Assembly: GCA_036389375.1 (NCBI GenBank)
Contig: DASVQA010000017.1
Location: 1-22,389 of the forward strand
Direction: 5' to 3'
DNA: 22,389 bases
DNA from: QHXQ01 sp036389375
Lineage (GTDB): Bacteria > Acidobacteriota > Blastocatellia > Pyrinomonadales > Pyrinomonadaceae
How positions within the stretch are numbered: position 1 is the stretch's first letter; each line of letters opens with the position of its first letter. Below the pieces are notes generated by a model. That model was not told the DNA's origin and made no database searches. It saw only the letters and a list, made by a program, of their open reading frames with translations. Shown in pieces: positions 15,598 to 22,047 of the stretch. The translations under genes and the position numbers were made by a program.

Positions 15598-15656
15598 TGC
15601 CGAGTGCCGAGCAAGGACGAGTCTTTAACTCGTCACTTCGCACCCGGCCCTCGTCA
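15598..15656. repeat. Heptamer-based inverted repeat at the infC end
   Basis: AGTGCCG-type units on the left and ACTCGTC/ACTTCGC/ACCCGGC/CCTCGTC units on the right are in 7-bp phase. The apical stem GACGAGT (15616-15622) with ACTCGTC (15628-15634) is perfect around a 5-nt loop. It lies in the infC-rpmI spacer and overlaps the infC stop codon; in the minus-strand mRNA it would be a hairpin between the two cistrons. Confidence 0.65.
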
Positions 15657-16289
15657 CTGATTTAATCCCTGCGGCGTCTGCCCGTTGGGCTGTGGCCCGC
15701 CGTCGGGTTTCGGTGGCGCGCCGCCGCCGCCCTTGTGTTTCTTCGGGGCGAAGATCAGGAACATCTGATTGCCCTCCATGCGTGGGCGCGCTTCGACCTC
15801 GCCCAGATCGGTCAGGTCTCGTTCCAGCCGGCCGAGCAGTTGCGCGCCTAGCTCGCGGTGCGTGATCTCGCGCCCACGGAAGAAGATCGTGGCTTTCACC
15901 TTGTCGCCTTCAGTCAACCAGTCGCGCGCGTGCTTCATCTTGAAGTTATAGTCGTGATCATCCGTGCCGGGGCGAAACTTCACTTCCTTAACGGTGATCG
16001 TGACCTGCTTCTTCTTCGCCTCTTTCTGCTTCTTGCTGTTCTCGTACTGGAACTTGCCGTAGTCGATGATGCGGCAGACGGGCGGCTGCGCCGTCGGCGC
16101 GACCTCGACCAGATCAAGCCCACGCTCGCGCGCCAGTTGCACGGCGGCGCGTGTCTGCATGATGCCGAGTTGTTCGCCGTCGTCGGCGATGACGCGCACT
16201 TCGGGCACGCGGATGCGGTCGTTGATGCGCGCGGCCGGTTGCCGGCGTGTGTCAGGGCGCGGCCCGCGCCCGCGAAAACTTGGTGAGAT
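15654..16289 (-). CDS. infC: Translation initiation factor IF-3, apparent AUC start
   Basis: IF-3 binds the 30S subunit, prevents premature 50S joining and proofreads the start codon. The N-domain (INDRIRVPEVRVI, then RERGLDLVEVAP, VCRIIDYGKFQYE), the Lys-rich linker and the C-domain (KEVKFRPGTDDHDYNFK, KATIFFRGREITHRELG) are intact, followed by a Gly/Pro-rich tail of about 28 residues. The first ATG/GTG/TTG in frame is GTG 16208, which would remove the conserved INDRIR segment. The frame stays open upstream to an ATC at 16289, 7 nt after a GGAGG. This gives a 211-aa protein starting (M)SPSFRGRGPRPD. The ATC lies 2 nt after the thrS stop. E. coli infC likewise follows thrS and uses AUU. Confidence 0.9.
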   Translation of the reverse strand: MSPSFRGRGPRPDTRRQPAARINDRIRVPEVRVIADDGEQLGIMQTRAAVQLARERGLDLVEVAPTAQPPVCRIIDYGKFQYENSKKQKEAKKKQVTITVKEVKFRPGTDDHDYNFKMKHARDWLTEGDKVKATIFFRGREITHRELGAQLLGRLERDLTDLGEVEARPRMEGNQMFLIFAPKKHKGGGGAPPKPDGGPQPNGQTPQGLNQ

Positions 16290-16301
16290 TGCTACACCTC
16301 C
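16287..16301 (-). promoter_or_regulatory. infC ribosome-binding site with non-canonical AUC start
   Basis: The minus strand reads GGAGG (16301-16297), seven bases, then ATC (16289-16287). The GGAGG lies inside the last thrS codons (Thr-Glu-Val-stop). A non-AUG start is the basis of known IF-3 autoregulation: IF-3 discriminates against such codons, so excess IF-3 lowers its own translation. Its use here is inferred. Confidence 0.7.
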
Positions 16302-18367
16302 GTTGTTGTTGAACTGTCGGCTAAATGTTTCTGTTCCGCAGCGAACTTTTGAGCCGACTGCCCAAGTTTCATCTCTTCAATCCCGCCGACGCTCTCTAAC
16401 GCGCGAGATTCGACTAGCCTGCGTGCGCCCCGCTTGAAATCCGCAACCGTCATCGTGCCCAGGTCGCCATGCGTGCGTTCACGCACGGCCACCGTGCCCT
16501 CTTCAGCTTCGCGGTCGCCGAGGACGAGCATAAACGGAACTTTCTGCAACTGCGCGGCCCGTATCTTTGCGCCGATCTTCTCGCTCCGCACGTTCACGTC
16601 CGCGCGCAAGCCCGCCGCGCGCAACTCGGCCGCCACTTTTTCCGCGTACTCGTTGATCCGATCCGTGATCGGCAGCACGGCGACCTGTACGGGCGCAAGC
16701 CACAGCGGAAACGCGCCCGCGTAATGCTCGATCAAAACGCCGAAGAAGCGTTCGATTGAGCCGAACAGCGCGCGATGCACCATCACGGGCCGGTGCGGCT
16801 TGTTATCTTCACCGATGTATTCAAGCGCGAAGCGTTCCGGCAGATTGAAGTCGTATTGCACTGTGCCAAGCTGCCACAGCCGGCCGATGGCGTCCTCGAT
16901 CTTAATGTCAATCTTGGGGCCGTAGAACGCGGCCTCGCCTTCAATCCGTTCATAAACGACGCCGCGCGCATTCAGCGCCGCGACGAGCGTGGCTTCCGCC
17001 TCCGTCCATTTCTCTTCTGCGCCGAGATAGTTCTTGTTCGTCTCGCCACCCTTAACCGACAGTTCAAACTTGACCTTAGCGAAGCCGAACGTCTGCAAAA
17101 CCTGAACGACGAAATCAACGCAATCGCTGATCTCTTGGCCCACCTGTTCGGGCGTGCAGAACAGGTGCGCGTCGTCCACCGTGAACCCGCGCACGCGCAT
17201 CAGCCCGTGCAGCGTGCCTGATAATTCGGCGCGATAGACCGTGCCCATCTCGCCGTAACGCTGCGGCAGATCACGATAGCTGCGCTGCTGCGATTTGTAG
17301 ATGCCGATGTGAAACGGGCAGTTCATCGGCTTCAGACGAAATTCCGCCTCTTCAAGCTTCGTCGGCGCAAACATCGAGTCGCCATAGCTCTGCTCGTGCC
17401 CGCTCAACTGCCACAACTCGCGCCGCGCGATGTGCGGCGTATAGACGAGACTGTAGTTGCGCTTGAACAGTTCTTCGTACAGGTAGTCTTCCATCTGCTT
17501 CCGAATGATCGCGCCCTTCGGATGCCAGAAGATCAGCCCCTGCCCGTACTGCTCCTGAATCGAGAACAGATCAAGCTCGCGCCCCAACCGCCGGTGGTCG
17601 CGCCGCTCGGCTTCGGCGCGCTGCTTGAGCCACGCGTCGAGTTCTTCAGGCGAGAAGAAAGCCGTGCCATAGATGCGCTGCATCTGCGGCTGCTCGGCGT
17701 CGCCCATCCAGTACGCGCCGGACAGCGACAAGAGCTTAAACGCCTTCAGCCGGTTCGTGTTCGGCACGTGCGGCCCCAGACAGAAGTCTATGAACGGCGA
17801 GCCGTCAATGTAATAGACGCTGACCGTCTCGCCGCCCTTGTCCGCGATCAACTGGCACTTCAACGGCTCGTCGCGCTCTTGGAAGAGACTGAGGGCCGCT
17901 TCTTTCGTAATCTCTTCGCGCCGATAACTGAGGTTACGCTTGGCGATGTCGCGCATGCGCTTCTCGATCACAGGCAGGTCTTCATCCGTCAGCGTGCGCG
18001 GCGCGATCACGTCGTAGAAATAACCATAGCGCGGGTCGTCTAAGAGCGCCGGCCCGATGCCGAGTTTTGTGCCGGGAAAGAGATCGAGGATGGCAGCGGC
18101 CAAGAGGTGCGCCGTCGAGTGGCGCAAGACTTCCAGCCCCGCGCGCGTCTCCGGCAGCACAGGTTCGATCTCGACCGCCGCGCCGCTACCATTTGCGCCG
18201 ACGGCTTCGAGCGAGCGCGCGAGGTCAACTTCGTGCCCGTTGACGCGTGCGGCGAGCGCACGCTTGGCCGCATCGCGGTCAAGCTGCTTCAGTGCGTCGC
18301 CGACCGTCGCCGCCGCCGGCACTTGCGCCGCCTGTCCGTCTTTCAGTTGTACGTTTACTTCACTCAT
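16292..18367 (-). CDS. thrS: Threonine-tRNA ligase
   Basis: A 691-aa class II synthetase. The N-terminal TGS domain (residues 1-65) is followed by the editing domain with HSTAHL (His83, His87) and the second editing motif CLGPH. The catalytic core includes KPMNCPFHIGIYK (zinc Cys), YRAELSGTLHGLMRVRGF and motif 3 around RPVMVHRALFGSIERFFGVL. The anticodon-binding domain begins at LAPVQVAVLPITD. It carries a C-terminal extension of about 40 residues beyond the usual end (after RRLVESRAL), which contains the infC Shine-Dalgarno. The ATG is 9 nt after a GGAG. No T-box (AGGGTGGNACCGCG-like) element is seen in the leader. Confidence 0.96.
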   Translation of the reverse strand: MSEVNVQLKDGQAAQVPAAATVGDALKQLDRDAAKRALAARVNGHEVDLARSLEAVGANGSGAAVEIEPVLPETRAGLEVLRHSTAHLLAAAILDLFPGTKLGIGPALLDDPRYGYFYDVIAPRTLTDEDLPVIEKRMRDIAKRNLSYRREEITKEAALSLFQERDEPLKCQLIADKGGETVSVYYIDGSPFIDFCLGPHVPNTNRLKAFKLLSLSGAYWMGDAEQPQMQRIYGTAFFSPEELDAWLKQRAEAERRDHRRLGRELDLFSIQEQYGQGLIFWHPKGAIIRKQMEDYLYEELFKRNYSLVYTPHIARRELWQLSGHEQSYGDSMFAPTKLEEAEFRLKPMNCPFHIGIYKSQQRSYRDLPQRYGEMGTVYRAELSGTLHGLMRVRGFTVDDAHLFCTPEQVGQEISDCVDFVVQVLQTFGFAKVKFELSVKGGETNKNYLGAEEKWTEAEATLVAALNARGVVYERIEGEAAFYGPKIDIKIEDAIGRLWQLGTVQYDFNLPERFALEYIGEDNKPHRPVMVHRALFGSIERFFGVLIEHYAGAFPLWLAPVQVAVLPITDRINEYAEKVAAELRAAGLRADVNVRSEKIGAKIRAAQLQKVPFMLVLGDREAEEGTVAVRERTHGDLGTMTVADFKRGARRLVESRALESVGGIEEMKLGQSAQKFAAEQKHLADSSTTTEV

Positions 18368-18666
18368 CGCTGTTATCTCCGTTCGGCTCGGTCAAGAGAG
18401 CATGAACGCGTGCGGCCTGAAGCGCACGGGTCAAGCCCCACTCTCACAACGAGCGGCGCGGACGGAGACGGCGTCAACCGGATGCTGAATTTTCGTGTTC
18501 GTCTGCGGGGACGAACAAATTAAGATCGGATTCGACAGAAGCGCCTTCGCCGCGCCCGCGCTGGTTGGCGGGTCGTCGTGACTAAAATCGAAACGTAGTT
18601 CGAGTTCGCGTCATCTGTTAACTCGTCCGGCAAAGGTCTTCCGGAGCTCGCTGTCGAAACATTGAA
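18368..18666. other. thrS leader region with a 7-bp hairpin
   Basis: No gene seen. A perfect hairpin GTTCGTC (18497-18503) / GACGAAC (18510-18516) with a 6-nt loop is flanked by AATTT and AAATT. It could have been the 3' terminator of the tRNA-Val gene that originally lay upstream, or part of the thrS leader. I see no specifier loop or T-box sequence. Confidence 0.4.
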
Positions 18667-18711
18667 TGGTAGGCACGCGCGGATTTGAACCGCGGACCCC
18701 TACCGTGTCAA
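18667..18711 (-). pseudogene. 3' half of tRNA-Val(GAC), integration remnant (att site)
   Basis: Read on the minus strand: anticodon loop TTGACAC (anticodon GAC at 18709-18707), the 3' strand of the anticodon stem GGTAG, variable loop GGGTC, a perfect T arm CGCGG-TTCAAAT-CCGCG, acceptor 3' strand CGTGCCT, discriminator A and encoded CCA (18669-18667). Nothing upstream supplies the D arm or the 5' acceptor strand (expected AGGCACG). The break inside the anticodon loop is typical of tyrosine-recombinase integration, where the tRNA 3' end is the att core and is duplicated. Confidence 0.85.
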
Positions 18712-18896
18712 ATCACGAACTGGAATGTTACCAAGATACACCCAATAAACGCAAGTAACAGTGAATAAAGGGCGTAAATGGATTTGCTCCACTTCGACTG
18801 GCACCCGTTAATATACAGCCATATGGAGATTTATGTAGTAGTTATGGCACAAATCACGGCACGGCCCGTGTTGAAGCCGCCTAGCATTTTCTAGCA
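18712..18896. other. Non-coding end of the island
   Basis: About 185 nt between the att site and the AAA+ gene stop. It holds a repeated CTAGCAT (18881-18897 area) and a CACGGGCCGTG palindrome on the minus strand, possible 3'-end structure. A short hydrophobic open frame on the minus strand (about 39 codons, no good start) ends in the att site and is not called as a gene. Confidence 0.35.
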
Positions 18897-19778
18897 TCAT
18901 TCAATTAAAGGTTTCAAAATCTCTTGAATGTCTTCATCAATTTCCGGTCTTAGCTGTACCAATATTTCGACGCTAATGACATCGATGTTCCTAGCTTTGC
19001 ACATACGACATAGAGTCTCCATTACCCTTTCAACCCCCCTGAAATTGTCAGGCCAAGAGTGCTGGTCTCTCAGGTGCTCAACTACCCTCAGATCAATACC
19101 CATTCGATGTTTTTCTTCTACTAACCCTCTAATTGCTTCTTCAACATCAGGACGGCTTTCTGATAAAGGTCGCAATCTAAATATCCAATCGTTTATCCTA
19201 TAGAAGAAATCCCTTTTAAGTTTCCGTTGTAACTCCTCAACTGGCGTACTTGAAGTTGAAATAATGCGCATTTGAATGCCATCGCGGCCAAACTCGGCTA
19301 AGCAATACTCCTGCATTTCAAGCGGCATTGCGTATACTTCATCTAGAAGAAACGAAGTGGGCTCCTCCGTGGCAGCAGCAAGAGCTTTTTCCAAGTCCTG
19401 CTTAGGATTAGCAGAATTTACCAACATAAGATTCTTGTAGCGGCTGTTTTTAGCAATTCTGTGTGCGAGATATGTTTTCGAGGTACCTGATTCGCCCACC
19501 ACAAGGATAGATTTTTTTGAATCAATAACATTGGAGCCTATAAGCTCGCGGGCAATCCGCTTTCGAAGAGAAGGCCCCTTGACGCTTTTGAGGTCGATAA
19601 TTTTCAGATCGGTTTCGAGTTTTACTATAAATTCTTCAACGGCTGCGTTATTTTGATAACTCTGTCGTATATCATCGATGAAGCTAATTACATCATCAAT
19701 ATTGTTGATGACTAGATCACGGAACGACGGTAATAATTGTTCATATTCCCATTCTTTAATTTCAATACCTTGGTCCAA
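18897..19778 (-). CDS. Sigma-54-activator-like AAA+ ATPase lacking GAFTGA
   Basis: A 293-aa protein. Residues 1-85 are a helical acidic N-terminus. Walker A GESGTSKT is at 95-102 and Walker B FLLDEVYAMPLEMQ begins at 143. The arginine-finger region RDFFYRINDWIFRLRPLSES is near 189-208, and WPDNFRGVERVMETL near 242-256 corresponds to the WPGNVREL segment of bacterial enhancer-binding proteins. Only about 45 residues separate the Walker A Lys from the Walker B Asp, and the sigma-54-contacting GAFTGA loop is missing, so it probably does not activate sigma-54. No HTH is seen. The only start is a TTG at 19778 without a Shine-Dalgarno, overlapping the 146-aa ORF by 67 nt; the two may be one protein split by a frameshift. 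It is the last gene of the island operon. Confidence 0.75.
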   Translation of the reverse strand: MDQGIEIKEWEYEQLLPSFRDLVINNIDDVISFIDDIRQSYQNNAAVEEFIVKLETDLKIIDLKSVKGPSLRKRIARELIGSNVIDSKKSILVVGESGTSKTYLAHRIAKNSRYKNLMLVNSANPKQDLEKALAAATEEPTSFLLDEVYAMPLEMQEYCLAEFGRDGIQMRIISTSSTPVEELQRKLKRDFFYRINDWIFRLRPLSESRPDVEEAIRGLVEEKHRMGIDLRVVEHLRDQHSWPDNFRGVERVMETLCRMCKARNIDVISVEILVQLRPEIDEDIQEILKPLIE

Positions 19779-20152
19779 GGCCGGCAGAGAAGCTTACAGG
19801 TAGGTCTAGGGTTCCTTAAATCAAGAGCTATTAACTTCTTGATTGACACAAATTTTTGCGGGTAGTCTTTAAAGAATAAAGTATTGCTGATAGGTTTTGC
19901 CAGTGCCTTTCTTATGCTTTCAGGTTTTTGAGAGTAATCATCAGGAAGATGGGTAATGATTAACTCTATAAACCTTCTCAATTCCTTGTACTCTTCGAGC
20001 GTGCTATCTTCAATGTAAGTTAAGCGGGCAATAATATGATCTAAAATATCTACTACGAACTCACCCCAATCACTCAACTGAGTCTGAATGTATGCAGAGT
20101 GTGCTTCAATCGGAATGTGTTTCAACGTATCTATAATCTTTGATGCATTCAT
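19712..20152 (-). CDS. Hypothetical 146-aa protein, possible N-terminal half of the AAA+ gene
   Basis: I do not recognise this protein. It is helical, acidic to residue ~110 (WGEFVVDILDHIIARLTYIE, EYKELRRFIELIITHLPDD), then ends in a basic, unnatural-looking tail (KLLCRPWTKVLKLKNGN). That tail overlaps the AAA+ frame from 19778. Its ATG shares one base with the stop of the PRTase gene (TAATG) and has a GGGAGG upstream, so it is clearly translated with that gene. Removing the tail and shifting by -1 would join it to the AAA+ ORF as one protein of roughly 420 residues. Confidence 0.6.
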   Translation of the reverse strand: MNASKIIDTLKHIPIEAHSAYIQTQLSDWGEFVVDILDHIIARLTYIEDSTLEEYKELRRFIELIITHLPDDYSQKPESIRKALAKPISNTLFFKDYPQKFVSIKKLIALDLRNPRPTCKLLCRPWTKVLKLKNGNMNNYYRRSVI

Positions 20153-22047
20153 TAGTGGTCAGCCTCCCAAGTGAGTTTGGTGGCTTTTTGCGATGCAACA
20201 GAACGTGAAGGGGAATAATGTATTAAGTTCGCATCTTGTTCATACTGAGCATAGATAGTGCGACTTTCCCCGTCGAAACAGAGGGGACAATCCCATTCAC
20301 GGTATGCTGGTATAGCTAGATGAAACAAGCAGTAGTAATTTGATCCTAAGATAGCTTGTATATTCTGGCGATCCGTGCCGAACAGCCTGTCTAAAAATAC
20401 TAGGTACTTTAAATTTTTAGGCTTGTATGCACTGATTGCAAAATGTAACCCAAGCAATGTGCTCCCCGTATTAGCACCATCATCTACAATTAGTAATGAA
20501 GAATTCTTTAGTGATTTTCCTATTAAATCAGGAACAATAAACACGTTTTTTTCATGCTCCTTAGAACAAGGAATTACTTCTGGAGTGTTACCAAAATGAT
20601 GCTGTATATAATTCTGTATTGCGTGTGCCATCAAAAGGGCGCCTTCGTTCTTAGGTATCAATATAGCGTCAAAATTTGGACCTACTGCTGATAATGCAGC
20701 AGCAGCGAGTTCTCTTGATACAGCGGTATCTCTTAGGACCTTTCGTGTCTCTATAAATAGCGTAAAGTGTGTGCCGTTATAGATTGGATGACTATCTTTA
20801 CTCTCCAGTATCGCGTTCTTCTCTCTTAGTAGGTTCCAGAAGCTACCGGCCTCAAGAAGCCCTTTAGGTGCTTTAATTCGAGGTGTAGTTTTATATGGCA
20901 AACAACTAAAAGGATCTAAAAAGTGTAAATCCTCACCCCTCTTACATTGAGGACACTTACTCTCAGAATACAATTTAAGATCTAGCTCAATTGATGATTG
21001 AACATCGTCCTTCTCTCCATTGCCATGAGCATCGACAATAGACATTGCACCAACGATAATGCCCTTGTTGGTTAGAACTTGCCTTCTGATATGATTAAAA
21101 GATGAGCCGGTACTGTATATATCTGTAAGTATAAACACCTTATCGTTTGGGTTTATTGATTCTCCATACCGCGGGCGAGGAATAGGATAGCCAAACGTGT
21201 TAAGGACTTTTTGATCCAGCTCTTTTCTAAATCTTTCTCCTAACATAAAAGAGAACAAGGACGAGATAATGATGACATTAGGCGACGACGCCCACACTTG
21301 TCTGGCCACTTGAGCGAAGAGGCGATCAGCTAAAGACGAGTTTCGTGATATATGAGATGTTAAAACGCATTTATTAATATGATAGCCGGAGGGGAGTGAG
21401 AAATGCCCGCTAAACACAAGGCCATTATCAATAAAAGCTTTTGATATGATTTCCCTTTCACTTTGGACTATTAAACCAAGCATTCGATTAATATTGAACC
21501 TACATTGCAACAGGTCTTGTTTGTAGTTATAGGTAAATTGCGAAGGATTAGCATCTACAATAGATCTCAAGTGTTCAACTTGAGAGTTTGATAAGCCTAC
21601 AAGCTCTTGTAGTAAATCTGTTGAGATGAATTTGTTCCGCACAAGCACATTCAATGCGTCTTCAACTATGCCGCCTGGTAATCCAAGCCACTTCCAATGC
21701 CCCGACGTTAATATGAATGGAACTATAGTTGAGGGCAGCGGTAGAGATGATGAAAGCAATGGCTGTTGGAGTGATGTATAGAATTCTTCACTAGCATTGA
21801 AGAAGATGTGACTACCATCCTTTAGACCAATCTCATTAATTAACTCTAGAATTTCTTCCGCAATTGTCAGTTTAGGAATTGCGTTAACATCAAAGAGATC
21901 AAATAACAGGATCTCGTTCTGTGATTTATTTCTGATACTTTCGATAATTTTTCTTTTAAATAATATAAACACCTTCTCAGACAGCATTCCCATTCTGCCT
22001 GAAACGAATAATTTACCAAGGTCAATTCTTTTGGCCTTCTTAATCAC
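20152..22047 (-). CDS. Tandem orotate-PRTase-like protein with STAS-like N-terminus
   Basis: A 631-aa multidomain protein. Residues 1-85 resemble the STAS-like DUF4325 fold (FVSGRMGMLSEKVF; ILLFDLFDVNAIPKLTIAEEIL), a weaker call. Residues ~205-370 are a first OPRT-like domain: FSGHFSLPSGYHINK (212-226) and a PRPP loop LTDIYSTGSS (307-316), where the first acidic residue is Thr308. It ends in CPQC (365-368). Residues ~420-592 repeat the design: NGTHFTLFIETRKVLRD, PRPP loop VDDGANTGST (521-530) with both Asp present, then CPLC (587-590). The two CPxC pairs may bind one zinc. PRTases transfer ribose-5-phosphate from PRPP to a base; the substrate here is unknown. The GTG start forms GTGA with the upstream GHKL stop. 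Confidence 0.78.
   Translation of the reverse strand: MIKKAKRIDLGKLFVSGRMGMLSEKVFILFKRKIIESIRNKSQNEILLFDLFDVNAIPKLTIAEEILELINEIGLKDGSHIFFNASEEFYTSLQQPLLSSSLPLPSTIVPFILTSGHWKWLGLPGGIVEDALNVLVRNKFISTDLLQELVGLSNSQVEHLRSIVDANPSQFTYNYKQDLLQCRFNINRMLGLIVQSEREIISKAFIDNGLVFSGHFSLPSGYHINKCVLTSHISRNSSLADRLFAQVARQVWASSPNVIIISSLFSFMLGERFRKELDQKVLNTFGYPIPRPRYGESINPNDKVFILTDIYSTGSSFNHIRRQVLTNKGIIVGAMSIVDAHGNGEKDDVQSSIELDLKLYSESKCPQCKRGEDLHFLDPFSCLPYKTTPRIKAPKGLLEAGSFWNLLREKNAILESKDSHPIYNGTHFTLFIETRKVLRDTAVSRELAAAALSAVGPNFDAILIPKNEGALLMAHAIQNYIQHHFGNTPEVIPCSKEHEKNVFIVPDLIGKSLKNSSLLIVDDGANTGSTLLGLHFAISAYKPKNLKYLVFLDRLFGTDRQNIQAILGSNYYCLFHLAIPAYREWDCPLCFDGESRTIYAQYEQDANLIHYSPSRSVASQKATKLTWEADH

Noticed and set aside
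16206..16208. GTG as infC start
   Set aside because: It would remove the conserved INDRIR segment of IF-3 and has no Shine-Dalgarno; the ATC at 16289 is better placed.
18368..18664. T-box riboswitch upstream of thrS
   Set aside because: No AGGGTGGNACCGCG-like T-box sequence or specifier loop was found on the minus strand.
18667..18780. Complete tRNA gene
   Set aside because: The D arm and 5' acceptor strand are absent; only the 3' half is present.
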